NCBI GenBank assembly: GCA_023935145.1
Contig: CM043699.1
Coordinates: 141,094,036-141,158,035 of the forward strand
Direction of reading: 5' to 3'
DNA: 64,000 bases
Source of the DNA: Bretschneidera sinensis
Lineage: Eukaryota; Streptophyta; Magnoliopsida; Brassicales; Akaniaceae
Position 1 is the stretch's first letter. Each line of letters opens with the position of its first letter. This document shows, one piece after another, positions 1 to 14,600 of this stretch. The position numbers and the translations under genes were made by a program. The notes under the pieces were generated by a model, which saw nothing but the letters and a program-made list of their open reading frames with translations, made no database searches and was not told the DNA's origin.

Positions 1-881
1 AAGACCACAAAAGAATTGCTCCATTGTCAAAAAGAAATATTATCAATAGTTTTATGCATATCAAAACTTCAAGATGATTTATATAATAAAATATTTATAT
101 TAAGAATATATTGCAAAGCAACAAAGAAGTTTTGCAAAATGATGTTCAAAACAAATATTTGCTCGATGACAAGCTATTTTAAGTGTTTTCGATTTTGACA
201 TCAAATTTATAAAAGGATAGTCAAATTATCTTCCTGATTTCATCACTATCGATTTTTTCAGGGAAAAACAAGCGAGGTAAAAGAAAAGAAAGATGGGTCT
301 CCTATCAATCTATCATCCTCATCATCACCCTAAAAATCTCATTCTCTATCCCAGAAAGAAAGACTTCAAGGTCCTATGGACTATACCATGAATATTCCTC
401 AAACAACTTTTCCAATAAAAACTCAAAATACCCCACCAAAAGCTACTTCCCATCCAAATATATTTAAATCCCTAGAGAAATTTCCAGCTTTCTCAAGCTC
501 TATGCCCAATTATTCTCAAGTAGTACAAATTCAATCTAAAAATTCTCTGACTACAAGCACAACCTTATCCTCCAGTAAATCTTTTGAAAGCCATTAAATG
601 CTAAAGCCATATAACAAAGCTTTGAATTCCGAATCTCTTTGAATCCCCCCAAAATACTAAAACAAATTGTTTCCTTGCAGGTTTTCATTTTATACTAGAA
701 GGAATCTCAAAAGCTCAAACATTCTATGAGTTGATACTTGTAGATTCTAAATTCGTAAAAATCAAACACACACTAGACCAAAATAACACGTCAAAAATAG
801 CCTTATCTAAATATAAAATCTTAAAAGTCCTTAATCTTTCAAACTGGCCTAATCCATATAAGAAAGCAACTTTCTATTCTA
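1..881. other. AT-rich intergenic sequence, no clear gene
   Basis: Short open stretches (16-198, 376-597) have no recognisable domain. A Ser/Thr/Pro/Lys-rich 73-codon stretch at 376-597 lies just upstream of the retroelement-like remnant at 883-1440 and could be part of the same decayed element, but the frames are broken throughout. I see no promoter or RNA gene here. Confidence 0.4.
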
Positions 882-882
882 T

Positions 883-1440
883 TTGTTCCTCAATCCTACA
901 CATACAATGATTATAAAATGGCTTGGCATAATATGTTTTATATTAAACCATATGAACACTCACGGTTTATTTATTTTGTTAAAAGATGTACCAAATATTT
1001 TTCATTATGTTTTCCTGATTTGTGGATTTATTTGGGTCATTCTGAAAAAATATTTCACCCAATATGTAAAGACACATTTTTTAAAAGTCAATCCAATGCA
1101 GTCAAAGAATATGACAAAGAGTTATTATATGTTGCAACCTTTACAATTCTATAGATTTTATGTTGGGATTATGAGATCTTCCCATGTTTCATGATGGATA
1201 TCCATGGGTTTTGATAAGGATATTCAAAATCAAATGGTGGCAGAATTTTAAATCCCAATAAGCATGTTCTAAAGCAGTTAATAAATGGTTTTATCGAACG
1301 TTCAATATTGTTGACATACTGAAGCATAAACTTTATCCCCATGGAGTTCTGTCAAAGCAAGAAAGAGAGAAAAAATTATTGGAAGAATTATCTCAAATCT
1401 CATATATTGTTCATCCATACCATATTTTTGGCCTATAGTG
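883..1440 (+). pseudogene. Decayed caulimovirid/retroelement-like polyprotein remnant (tentative)
   Basis: Two overlapping open stretches (883-1194 and 918-1154) plus downstream out-of-frame pieces read as an aromatic-rich protein with the phrases AWHNMF, FPDLWIYLG and ILCWDYE. This recalls the segment with repeated 'aWyn', 'hSWFi' and 'FP.WF..WW' signatures found in caulimovirid-like polyproteins fossilised in plant genomes. The frames are interrupted by several stops and there is no visible RT or protease next to it. The assignment rests on remembered family style, not on an alignment, so it is weak. Alternative: chance coding-like sequence. Confidence 0.25.
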
Positions 1441-1720
1441 TTCTCAAAAAGATTTTTATAAATAATTAGCTACTGTGCAATTAAACCTATTAAATTGACA
1501 AAGAAAATAAATATTGATAATAATTAAATTTTGAGTATTTATTATCTATTTAAATATTTAATTAAAATTTGTATCATCAATAAATTTATTAATATATTAA
1601 AATAATATTAAAGTTTTTAATATTATAAATCTTAGAGTTATAGGTTTTGAAGGTTATATACAAACAAGTCATTTAAAAATAAAATTGATTTCCATTGTAT
1701 GCACATGTTAAATAGCAGGG
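1441..1720. promoter_or_regulatory. AT-rich upstream region of the ER vesicle transporter gene
   Basis: This very AT-rich stretch lies immediately upstream of the presumed transcription start of the + strand gene. A TATA-like run (TTATATACAAA, about 1653-1663) lies about 100 bp upstream of the pyrimidine-rich leader at 1800-1825. No precise start site can be assigned from sequence alone. Confidence 0.3.
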
Positions 1721-1729
1721 GGTGCCTTG

Positions 1730-1836
1730 AAGGTAAACCTGATTCCGGATACAAGTCAATTCAACGTCGTCAAATTCCAAGTCGGTCTTCAGAACGCAAG
1801 ATTCTCTCTTTCTCCCTCGTATTCAGTTTTAAATAG
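1730..1836 (+). other. Probable 5' untranslated exon of the ER vesicle transporter gene
   Basis: A CT-rich leader is followed by a plausible donor (AAATAG|GTACGA) at 1836/1837. The first coding exon is preceded by an acceptor (TTGTTAG) ending at 2607, only 15 nt before the start codon. A 5'UTR intron of about 770 bp (1837-2607) is therefore inferred. An alternative donor (CGAAG|GTATCT) lies near 2037. The left edge of the exon is a guess. Confidence 0.4.
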
Positions 1837-2622
1837 GTACGATTTCTTCTAATCAATTCAGGCCATTATGTTATATCTTTCCAGTATCATTTCGTTGATT
1901 TTCGATCGAAATTCAAAATGTTCTTTATTGGGAATCTTCGGGCAACAAGGAGGCCTTAATTTTACATTTTGATTTGGAGATGTATTTTCTCCTCTCCGGT
2001 TTCATCGAAATTATGCTACAGTCCCTATAGTCCGAAGGTATCTAATTTGCATTTACGTGCATATTTGCTTGTTTAAGATTGATTTTTTTTCTTCTGGCTA
2101 GGGCACCAAAAGATTAAATTATCCGTTATTAGGCCTGGAATTTGAGATTATAGGTATATATGGGCTGCTTTTATTCTATCGAATTTCGGGTTATAAAATA
2201 TATTACAACAGAAGGAGATCAAAAAGTAAAAAAGAAGAAAAGAAAATTAAAAGCATTATCAACCGTTTTTGGAATTTTATGTTTGCTTCTATTGAGTTTT
2301 TTGAGTGTTAGTATAACCAAATAAGTTTTATTACTTCTTGTGATGATAATTATCCCTTATTCATGTTTATATTATCTGAAATATAGTCCCAGCTGTGTGC
2401 TTGCTCTATCTGTGGTTTTGTGTGAAGATTTTAATATATTTATATGATCCCTATCTTGTTGTATAATAATCCTGGGTCTATTCGGTGTTTTTAATAATTT
2501 GGTGGTCTAATCCGTTTGTAAAATCTGGAAAAGTATTTAAGATGCTTAACGTGCGTTCTTTAGTTAATTGTTAGTAAGGAGTTAGTATTTAATTTCTATT
2601 TTGTTAGGAAAAAGCTAAGGAG

Positions 2623-5600
2623 ATGCGTGTGAAGCAAGCTCTGAAGGGCCTCGATGCATTTCCTCGTGCAGAGGAGCACTTGCTACAGAAGACGCAATCT
2701 GGTGCACTTGGTAATTGAAATTTGTTCTTCTCGTATTATTTATTTATATATTTTGTGTCCTTTTAAATTTTGTTCATGTTAGAACTAATATGGGCGGAAG
2801 AAATTAAAATTGAAAACTAAGCCTGTATTTTTCTTGGATGTACATATGGGAAAGAGTATCTCATTTCTTTTTTTTTTTTCCTTTTTAAATTTATTTGACT
2901 GCAATCGTAACTTCATTTTTCTTTTTTTTTTGGTTGTAGTCTCCATTGTTGGTCTAGTCATAATGGCCACATTGTTTTGGCATGAGCTGATGTATTATCT
3001 TAGCACATACAAAGTGCATCAGGTTTGCATTTACTTTTCCTTTTTTTGTTGCATATTTCTATACACTTTTACAATGAGATGGTAGGTATGGCTGGACTCG
3101 AGCCGAGCCGAGCCGAAATATTAAGGTGTTCGAGTTCAGTTCGACTTAAAATGAACATGCTCGAGCTTGAGTTTGAATTGAGCTCAAAATTGGGATCGAG
3201 TTCGAATCAAGCTCGATCAATTTTATGCTCGATAGCAAACGAGCTTATTCGAGCTCGAGCTTGAGTTTTGGATTGCTCATTCGAGTTAAAGATCGAGCTT
3301 GAACTCTAATTTTAATAAATAAAAATAAAAATATTAATATAAATATTGGCTCGAGCTAGATGATACCTTATCGAATTGTTTAAGAGACTTTCAAGTCGAA
3401 ACTTAAGGTATTCAAGCTCATTTTGATAAGCTAATGGAGCCTAATTTTATGCTTTGATCTTGCTCGGGCTCGACCGAGCCGAGCTAGCTCGGCTCGAGTC
3501 CACCCCTAATGGTAGGATAAGTGCATTAAATTGTTGAATTGAGTGGGCAGGGGCATGGCATTCCTGGATGCCAATTGTAAAAGAGGGAAGAATAAAGTAA
3601 TGAGCAACTAGCAAATAAGAGGATATAATTTGATTGGTTTTACAACATTGTCTTTGGTTGGCACCTTATAGATGTTGTAGTATAGGAAAGTCAAGTCAAA
3701 TCGAGATGCTTTCCATTGGCATCTTCCTTTTTTCCGATGTGTCATGAAGCTATATGTTCAAATGATTATTGAACAACTTGCTTTTAGCCCCCCAACCTTC
3801 ATGTCCGTAGCTAGGAAGGTGAGAATTGACAAGCAAGTCTAGGCAGACGTAAGATAACTAAAACAACAATTATGAAATGAGACAATTGAGCTAATGTAGT
3901 TGTGCAAGCTGGTTAATGGAAATGGTTTACATATGCCTTTTTATGAACAAGAATTTCCTTGAGTGAATTAGAGCACCAAAGAGATAACAAGAAGCAATCA
4001 ACATTAGGGTTTGACTTGGCTTGATAACCTCTTGATTTAAGCAATGTAAAATCCCTTTCTTTGTTTAACTAGGCTCTTCTTAAAAAGTGGTATATACATG
4101 GTTTTGAGGGATAACCTTTGGAGGAAAGCAATTGAAGCTAAGTTTGGTATGGGGCTTAATCAGTGGATGTGAAAGGAAGGGAGGGGCCCTAGAGTGTGGG
4201 TGTGTGGAAAAGGATCTGGAAAGGGTGGGATGATTTTTCTCCTTGTATGTCCGTTTTGGTGGGCGATGGATAAAGGACTCGACTTTGACACGATATTTGG
4301 TTTGGCACTGAAAGTCTTATTTCCAAAGGTTTTTGCTATTGTGAAGATAAAGATGTCCCCATTAGTTCTTGCATTTCCTCTTCTAATGGTGTGATTTCTT
4401 ATGACACGCCCTTTTTATTGCAATGTCCATGAGTGGGAACTTGAGAGTGTGGGTAATTTTTTGGAGGCCTTGTGTAACGCCTAATCTTGATGTGACGAGA
4501 GGATTTGACAAGGAGGATGCTAAGCCTGACTAAGGGGTTTGAGGTGAAATTTTATTTTAAGATTCTTCTTGATGAGATTCCAATGGAAGGCCCTCCAAAC
4601 TTCTCTTAAAAAGCTATTTGGAATTCTTATGCCCCTAAAAAAGGTAGTTTCTTTGCTTGGGAAGCTTGAAGCTTCTTGGGAGAAGATACCAAGGAAAGTA
4701 CTTGTAATCTTCAGGGGAAAGGTGCTTTTTAATAGATGTTATATTTGTAAAGAATGTGCTGAGTCATTGTTATATCTTTTGTTGGAATGCCAACTCAAAG
4801 CTTATGGGAAATGGCTTATTGTGTTTTGGGTATCCCTTGGTGGTTTCCGGCTTCGTGAGAAACGAACTTTGGGCTTGTAATAGTTTGCGACTCCTAAAGA
4901 GATTAAGAAGGCGTACTCTTTGATCTCTCTATTTTTTGGCTTGTGTGTAATGAACGGAATAAAAGAAATTTTGATGGTGACTATAGAAGTGATTAGAGAT
5001 AGGTGGTTTAACTCCTTAGTTTTTGGTTTAAGGGCAGTTTTTTTTGTAAACGAGGATGAACTCATAGATTTTGTAGATTTACTATTGTGTACGAAGTTTT
5101 TGTACATGAGTTGCACATTCTTGGCATCTTTTTATATAATTTTTACTTTTAAAAAAGGTTCTTTTTTGAAGAGATCAAGCAATTAAATTATGACTGGCAC
5201 ATCCTATGTGGATGTATAAATTTATGAGCACATAAATGATTTTCTGAGCATACTCTGCAGATGTCTGTGGACTTGAAGCGTGGGGAAACTCTTCCGATTC
5301 ACATAAATATGACGTTTCCGTCGTTACCTTGTGATGGTTAGCATTTTCTTTCACTGTTTAATTGTAAATTTATTTGTTTATCTTTCGTCATCTCTCTGAA
5401 CTGTTGAATTTCCACCTTCCTTTGATAATATTATTATCATTATTTTTTCTTTCGCAGTGTTAAGTGTAGATGCTATCGACATGTCAGGCAAGCATGAAGT
5501 GGATCTTGATACAAATATATGGAAAGTAAGAAAGTTTGTATCTTATTTTGGCAAACATTAAGGGTGATATATAAACTAATCACTATATTGTCGTTCTTAT

Positions 5601-8600
5601 AAAAAAATCACTATACTGTTGAAGCAACGGTAAACTAGTTATACACTGGTTCTTTGGAGGTCTGGAATATAATTTTGTGGTCTTTTTTATTTTTGTGAAG
5701 GATGAAATTGTTAAAGTTTGTTGGCATAAAACTTATCAAAAAAAGTTTCTTGGCGTAAAAAATTCTGTTTTTCTCTTTCCAAATTGCCCAAATAATCATA
5801 AGCAAGGTAGCTATTTATAAATAATTTGCCCTTTATGCCTTGCGAACAAGAGATCAATCTTACCAAATCTTTAAATGCATGACGCATTATCCAAGAAACA
5901 CCAAGCAACCTTCAAAACGCCTCCAAATAAATATAGAAGAACCATTCAACAATCTCCAATCTCATGGAAACTCTCTCGGTTTCTCTTTGAACCTGATTTA
6001 GCGTTTAGATTTCTCTCACAAGAAAGGAAAAAATGTAGGAAAAGGAAGTGATTAACCTATTTTTCTAGGCTTTTACAAAAATGAAATGAGTGGGTTCAAT
6101 TTTAGAAATTGAATTGTTTTTTAGTTAAAATTCTGTCAATAGACATCAACCACAAAAGCTACTTCATAAGGATTGGAGCCTTTTGTCTTGTCCACCAAAA
6201 CAGTGCTGGAGAGTTTCTGTTGGCTTTATTCCGATTTTCCTAGTAATATGATCACTTTTTGTGTTCTTAGTCCTCTCTCCAGTCTTGACATTATCGATTT
6301 GGCTTATCAGTCTGCAATAATTTGGGAGTTCTATTGTTCTTCCACTTCCTAACATTTTTTTTGCCTTTATCGTTTCAACTCTATTTCTATATGTGATCAA
6401 ATCCTTGGTGATTAATTTAATATACTTGGGCTGAGTATTGAATTTAAGTCCTGTTTATCTGAGCCCAAAAACCTAGCTGAAACTGAGCAGTTCTCTATTG
6501 TTTAATTTCAGCTTACTCTATCAAAGCTTGTACATGAGAATGTGAAATGTTAATAGGTGGCATACTTTTTTGTTAATAGACAGCATACTTTTCTCTATAA
6601 ATGTTTGGGTGATATGGTTTAGTTCAACTAATTATCAATTGATCATGATGATGACCTATTGGAAGCTTATCATTCTTCAACTTTAAAAAGGAAATGGTTT
6701 ATGGTCCAGCTGTTAACTGAATGATCAATTCATGCTTTGCAATGACTTAAATGGTGTTTTGAGTTATCTCATATCTGTTCGACTGGGTGGATTTGCCTTT
6801 GAGTAGTGGTAATTATCATCAAAATTGACACGAAAGCAGCCTTTCTTCTATTAAAGAACAAATTAATTTCAATTGATCATGCTGAGGTGTTCTGAGAAAT
6901 GATAACTTGATATGTTGAAGGTTATGGAGTTGAACCTCCAAGGGTCTGATTAATTAGTTGAGTTGGTAGATGACTCTTTGACCATTTTGATGATAGGTGT
7001 TGATCTGACCTTTGACTTTTCTGGACTTACAATAAATAAATGAGGGGGAAAATGAAATAAAAAAAGAAATAGAAAAAGTTATGAAATTGTTGTTTTAGAA
7101 TATGTCACCAATTCGGCTGCTATTAGACCTTCAAGGGGATTTTTCAAGTTTAATAATCTGTCACCAGGTTAAAAGGCGAGATATGATTAATTTTAGGGGG
7201 TCCCCCCCACTTAGTGCACATAAATAGTTAATTTTTCTTGAATCACCTATACTGGCATTCGAGGCACTATTATTATTTTGCATTTATTTTGAGTTGGGGC
7301 TTAAAAAAAACTCTTGTTTGCTTTTCAGTCTCTCACAATTAAGTGTGATGGAATCATCATCTGCTATTTAGCTAACCGGTTATGAGTTTGTGCAGCTTCG
7401 TCTGAACAGCTATGGCCATATTATTGGCACCGAGTACTTATCTGATCTTGTGGAAAAGGAACATGCAGCTCACAAGCATGGTAATGACCTTGGTGCATTA
7501 TGTTCTTTTTCTTTGTTTCTTTCCCATTTTTGCAACATAAGTATTTATTATGTTTTTGAAATCCACCACTTTTTTCCCTTTAATTACTGATTCAATATCT
7601 ATATCTCCACCCTCCCGGAAAAATTGAAAAAGAAAAGCTATCACTTTATGTTGGTTTTGTTTGGTGATTGTCATACTTATGATTGACTTAGCATTATTCT
7701 GTATGTTGTAGTATGTGAATGGACCATGCAGTTTGATGTAGAATAGAAGGAGAAAATAACAAGGTAACAAGAAAATAAAGAACCAATATCACAGTGACAC
7801 AACAACCCATTCACAAAGTTTAAATGACAAGCCCAATCTCAGAAACAAAGTTTAAATGACAAGCCCAATTTCAGAATTGTATTTGATTTCAACAAAGTTG
7901 TGTTTTCATCAATAGCTAGCCACAAAACTTAAGGTTTCTAATATATATAGGCAAACCCTACTCTTAGTCCAAATAAGAAATAGTACTAAAATCCTTTATA
8001 TCCTTAATACACTTGTGCCCTCTCGTAAAGTACTTGTGCCTAAAGAAGTCTTTAGGTGGTACTCCATCACATGCTTAATTGCTTGGAAGGTGGAATAAAT
8101 ATTCGGTGTGATGATATGATTGAGAATCATAAGTTATAAGGATTTAAGTGATGCATTTAGTTACACATGGATGAAAAATATTATATAAGGATTAAGGAAT
8201 AAAAAATCATATATGGATTTGTTGGTTACCAATTAGGCAATTATCCCAAAAGCTTAAGCTGATGGGAAATGAGCCAACAATGTATATCAAGCTCATATAC
8301 ACTTTAACACTTTTCCTCAGGTGCATAGCCCCAAAGGCGATATGGATCTAGCATGTAAAGCCCGAAATAGAAACTAGACAAACCCAAACTATAGTCAAAT
8401 AGCAAATATTTATCATAAATAGAAACAAGTGGGGGTTATCAAGAAACAAAGACAAGGCTTTTGGTTTTGATATATCATGTTAGATTGTTAGTTACCAATC
8501 AACCCAAAAGTTTAGGATGATGGGAAATAAGCCAACAATGTGTATCAAGCTCATATACACTTTAACAGGATTAAAAAAACGCATGAACAACCAAACACAA

Positions 8601-11600
8601 TAGTAGAATGGCAATTCTATCCCAATTTAATTCTATTTGTGGAATTACAATTCTAATCCACCTAATTAAATGTCACAAACCAAATGTGCCGATAAAACAT
8701 CACAATAATTAGATTGTTCTTTGGATCCTACCACCTATATAAGAATTCATCCTTAAACTAATGATGTCCTTTTTTAGCATATTTCTATAAAATGGTAATG
8801 AGTAACTAGCATAGTGTTAGCTTCCATAAATATATTAGTTGAGAATATGTAGTGGTCAAGTGTTGTAATTCTATTCCAACTGTGATTTGTGACATAAATA
8901 ATTAATAGATAAAAATTTAGCTTTTGAATAAAATAATAAATAGAAACGGATAATCATTTATGATTTTATACAAAGGTGAAAGAGGTATGCACATTTATAA
9001 AGATGCATGTAAGTCATAATTACTTTTATCTTTTAGTTGTTCTTTTAGTAATCATCATAGCAATAGTTTATTATCTAGTATGATTAATATCCCAAAACGA
9101 ATCCTGACCAGATGATAATAAAGAAAATCACGAGGATTCTGACCAGACATTTCATGCACTTGGCTTTGATCAAGCTGCTGAGAATATGATTAAGAAGGTG
9201 AAGCAAGCGTTGACACATGGGGAAGGATGCCGGGTATTGCTTTATTAATTTTTTTATTATTTTTATGAATTGATCCGTTATCTTTTAATTTTATGTTAAG
9301 AGAGGTAAAATGAAGGGAAGAAATTAATCTGTTAGCTCATCACTTTTCGCAGGTTTATGGGGTTTTAGATGTCCAAAGGGTTGCTGGAAACTTCCATCTT
9401 TCAGTTCATGGGTTGAATATTTATGTTGCTCAAATGGTTAGTATCTTCTCTGTGGTAATGGATTTCTTTATCTCATATAGATTTATCTGACATCAACTGT
9501 CGTAATATGTTTACCTTTGGTTTGGAGTTGCACCCTCTTGGTGCTTTCTTAATAAATTTTTATTTATAAAAAAAAACTGTCCTAATATGTTTCAGTAAGT
9601 GCAAATATTGTGTCAGTCAAGTCCATGGCTTCAATTTCTGAAACCTACTTTTAAATAAAGTTAGTGTTGGTAGCTTTGGTGAAACAGTTGAGTTTCAACT
9701 GTTTAAATCATAATGAAGAATGAATTGATGCTGAAGGTAATATCAAGGTTTTAGAAATGTGGATCTATTGGAACTTAACATGACTCAACTAAGCCTTTAT
9801 TGTAAGTACCTTGGATTGATGACGTGAATTTGTTTGACTTTGCAACATTATGCTCTTTCCAAAGCATCGTGTGCCAAAGTACATAATGAATCTTAAGCTG
9901 GTAAATGAGTATGAAAAATGGGTGTTATAAAAGGTATGGGAATAGGCTAAGGGATTTGTGAAGGAATGCCATTTATAAGACTTACTTGAAGATTGTGGTA
10001 TAATCACAAAAGCACATGCAAAAGAATTTTTATTGAAATTTATTAGGAACTCGAAGAAAGGGACATCAACCTTATTAAAGCACATTCAATAGTTAAAAGT
10101 GAAATTAGTTGTTTAATATGTAATAAAGAAAAACATATTGAATACCTCAAGAAAAATTATTATTTTTTTGATAGTAAAAAAATGTGTATATAGAGGCACG
10201 AAGGGGGTACCACCAAGTACAAAAAATCTATCTACAAGATAGAATCTCAAAAATATCTACAATATCTTCATCTTTTACAAAGAAATTCCCATTAAACAAA
10301 ACCCAAAAGTATGTAACCACCCATTCTTAATAACGACTAGGGTTTTTCCTTGCCATCAAAAGCTCTCTTATTCCGTTAAAGCCAAATAACCCAAAAAATG
10401 GAAAGGGGAATCAAGGAGTAAACTCTTTTCCTAAGCTTGGAGCCTCGCACCCCACACCAAACCCATACCTAATCTTGAACCGAGCCAGCAGTCACCCATT
10501 GAATTCCTACCAAGCTATTCACCAACTCCCAAAGGTTCTTAGCATAGGAGCATCCCAAGAGAAGATGAAAGATAGACTTCTCCCCCTGCTTACAAAGTTA
10601 ACACCTATTGACCAACATCTTCCTTCTTTTTCTAAGGTTATCAATGGTAAGAATGCCACCCCAACTAGCTTCCCAAGCAAAAAAACCACCTTTGTTGGAG
10701 CTAGGTTTTTCCAAATAGCTTTCCAAGGAAATTTGTCCTTGCCCTCCGAATTATCTGATAAAAAAAGTTTCGTATAAAAGGACTTAACCCCAAAAAATTC
10801 GCCTGGATTCAACCTCCACTTAACCTTATCTTCTTTAAGTAAGTTCACACTCCTTTGGTGAGGCTCTGGCATTGTGATTCATATGGCAAACATCTTGCTC
10901 CAAATCCTCCTTTTTTTGTCATTTTCCCTCCTAATTTCCCTCTACGAATTGTTGAAGATTCTTTGGCCTGGAAAATCAGAAGGAGAAATTTTTTAGCAAG
11001 AAAGTTTGAGTTTGTATGGTAACTTTGATTATAAATTACAAGGGTAATTATTTTGTAAATGAGGAAGACCTCATAGATTTTGTGGGGCTTCTTTATCGTA
11101 ATTAGCCTTTTGTTTTGATTGCCTTTTTATTTATTTATTATTTTTTATAAGTAAATAAAAGTCTATATATCAAAGGCACCAAATGGGTGCCACCCAAATG
11201 CAAAAACCCTATTTACAAGATAGTAGGTGCCACCCAAATGCAAAAACCCTATTTACAAGATAGTATCTTAATGAAGCTACAAATATCAAGGATTTTTGGC
11301 CAATTAGCCTTGTGGGTTGTATTTACAAGCTTTTATCGAAGGTCCTTGCTATTAGATAGTTATTGGGAAAGTGGTGAGTCCACACCAAAATGCTTTCATT
11401 GAGGGGAGACAAATTGTGGATATGCTACTTTGATAGCGAATGAGGTCGTGGATGATCATCTAAAAGAAGGGGGTGGTGTGATATGTAAACTTGATATGGA
11501 GAAAACGCGTGACCATGTGTGCTTGGACTTTGTTATTAACTTGTTAAAACGGATGAGTTTTGGGGATAAATGGTGTAAATGGATTTTTAAGTGCATTTTT

Positions 11601-14600
11601 TTGGTGTCGTTTTGTATATTGGTGAATGGTAGCCCTTCCGGTTTCTTTAAGGCTTCTTAGGGTATTAGGCAAGGGACCCTTTGTTTCTTTTTTTATTCAC
11701 TTTGGTGACAGAAGGCTTGAGTAGAATGCTGGTGAGAGTAGTTCATGGGGCCTGAAGGAGTTTGAGTGTGTATCATCTTCTCTTTGGCGATGATACAATT
11801 GTGTTTTGTGGAGTGGAGGCGATCCAAATTCTTCGTCTATATTGTGTCCTTTTGTGCTTTGAGGCAGTTTCAGGGCTAAAAATTAACCTTATTAAGAGCG
11901 ATTTGATCTCCCTTGGTGAGAATTCTAATGATCATTTTCTGGTTGCTATATTGGGGTGCAATGTGGGGTCCTTCCTGTTACCTATCTCGGGCTTCCTCTT
12001 GGGGCGAAGTTCAAAGACAAAGGTATGTGGTGGGTGTTTGCTAGATCCGTGAAAGATGAAGTTTGGGCTTGGAGTGGGTTCGAGACCTCTTAGGGCCACA
12101 AGAAAGCTTACTCTATGATTCCTCTATCTATTTTTTGGATCGTGTAGAATGAGAGGAATCATAGAGTTTTTGGCATTGAGACACCTATTGAAGTAAGTGG
12201 TTCAATGCATTTAATTTTTGGGTCAAAGGGAATTTTTTTGTAAATGAAGTATACATCTTAGGTTTGGTGGATTTTCGTTCCTCTAGATAGTCATTGTACA
12301 TGGGTTGCATCCCTTTGGTGCGGTTTTTTATATACACTTTACATGTAAAAAATAAGCCAAAGGCATGTGGAACCCTATTGTTGAAAGGTTTGAGAAAAGG
12401 CTTGTCGGGTGGAAGCATCAATATCTCTCAAAAAGGCTGTATGCTAATTCTTATCAAAAGCACACTTGTGAGCTTACCCATCTACTTTATGTCTCTTTTC
12501 CTTATTCTCGCTTCAGTGGCTAAGTGATTGGCGAGTATTCAAAGAAGATTTCTTTGGGGTAATTAGGGGAGGAATATAAGTATCACTTGGTTAAATGGGG
12601 GGTGCTTAAAGAACTGTTGGATAGGCAAATTAGGCCTTAAATCTCTCATTTTGTTCAATAAAGTTTTTCTTGGAAAATAGTTATGGAGGTTTATGGTGGA
12701 GAGAGACATCTTTGGAGAAAAGTGGTGGAGGCTAAGTTTAGGATGTAGCTTAATGGGTGGATGTCTAAGGAATGGAGGGGGCTAATGGTGTAGGGGTTTG
12801 GAAGTGGATCCGGTTGGGGTTTGATGACTTCATTCCCGACATTTCTTTTCTGGTGGGTAAAGGTGAGAGTATCTGGCTTTGGCTTGATACATGGTGTGTC
12901 GTGTGGGGATAGTTCTTTAAATTCAAGTTTTCAGATGTTTTTGCTTTGGCAAGAGAGAAGGATGCCCTCATTAGCTCTTGCATTTCCTTTCTCAATGGTA
13001 TGACTTCTTGGGATGTTTCTCTCGCTCGCAATGTACATTATTGGAAGCTAGAGAGTGTGGCAAGTTTTTTGGAGACTTTGTATGGCACTGATATATCTTA
13101 TAAAAAAAATATGGCACCAGTATTGCTATGAATAGAGAGGATCTGGCAAGGTTGAAAGCTAATCTGGATAAGGGGTTTGAGGTGAAGTCCTTCTTTGAGA
13201 TATTTTTGAATAAGCTTTGGAAGGTTCTCAAAACTATGTGGAAAGTTATTCGGAATTCTCTTCCTCCTAGAAAGGTTTGGTTTTTTTTTTTTTTTTTTTT
13301 TTTTTTGCGTGGGAAGCTGTGGGGAAAAAATTCTTATTATCGATAACCTTCAAAGAGGAGGGAAAGTGCTTTTTAATAGATGTTACATTTGTAAAGAGTG
13401 TGCCGGGTCCGTGTTTCATCTTTTATTGGAGTGCCCATTGGCTATAAGTTTGTGGGTGATGGCTCTTTGTGTTTTGGGTGTTTCTTGGGTGGTTGTCAGT
13501 TATGTGAAAGATGAAGCGTGGGTTTGTAGTGGCTTTCGTGCTCCTAAGGATCTAAAGAAAGCTTACTCTCTCATTTCCCTCTCTATTTTTGGCTTGTTTG
13601 GATTGACATGAATAGAATGGATTTTGATAGTGAGGAGAGTTCTTTAGATGTGTTAAAGGATAGATGGTTCAACAACTTCATTTTACAACAATTTATTAGA
13701 TTTTTTGGATTTACTATCACGTAGACAGCCCTTGTGCATGGTGGTACCCTTTTAGTGCTTTCCATTTTTTTAATACAACTTATAAAAAAAATCTTAATGA
13801 AGTCTACCTTTGGTGCCTTTTATATAATACTTATAAAAAAACTGATTATAAATTCAGCTGAAGTTAAGGAGTTTAAAACTTCAGTTTCTTATTTATTAGA
13901 CTTTCTCCAAAGTATCTTCTCTGAGATTTATTTTTTAATGTTAGGTTGCACAAAGTTTTGATTGTTCTTTGTCCACTTCATGATTAGTGCTTATTCTCCT
14001 CACTTCTACAGATTTTTGGAGGGTCCAAACATGTAAATGTAAGTCATATAATTCATGATTTATCATTTGGACCGAAATATCCTGGAATTCACAACCCACT
14101 TGATGGAACAACGCGGATTCTGCATGACACTAGTGGAACATTCAAATATTACATAAAGGTTAGATCGTGTGCATTCTCCTGATTTTTGGAGCTGTTATCT
14201 TGATCTTGTAGATGTTGAGTCCTATGTTCTTTCCTTTTCTTTCTTGGTGCTTCTCTTGATCTTCCCATGAATTTGGGCTGTATCTGGTTTGGTGCTTTAA
14301 TATTTTATTATATATTAAAAACAAATAAGTACAGATTTTGTGGAACTGCCTTTTGCAGAGATAAGTTAAAGACCTATATCTATGTGATTGATAAACCATG
14401 CCTTAATTTTGGCTGGAAGCAACATCCTGGCCATTCATATTTCTGAACATTGACATCAACCGATCTTCATATTTAGTGGTCTAATTGTGCATCGTGCATT
14501 ATTAAATACATCTCAAAATATTTTTAGCTGATTGGATGGTCTACGTAAATATCATCATTGGTGGAATAGCACTGAGTTCTCACCAATGCTAATTGTGTGA

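Noticed and set aside
4802..5186. Sense and antisense ORFs of about 100 codons in an intron
   Set aside because: They lie in the 3' part of a truncated LINE and have no independent coding signature.
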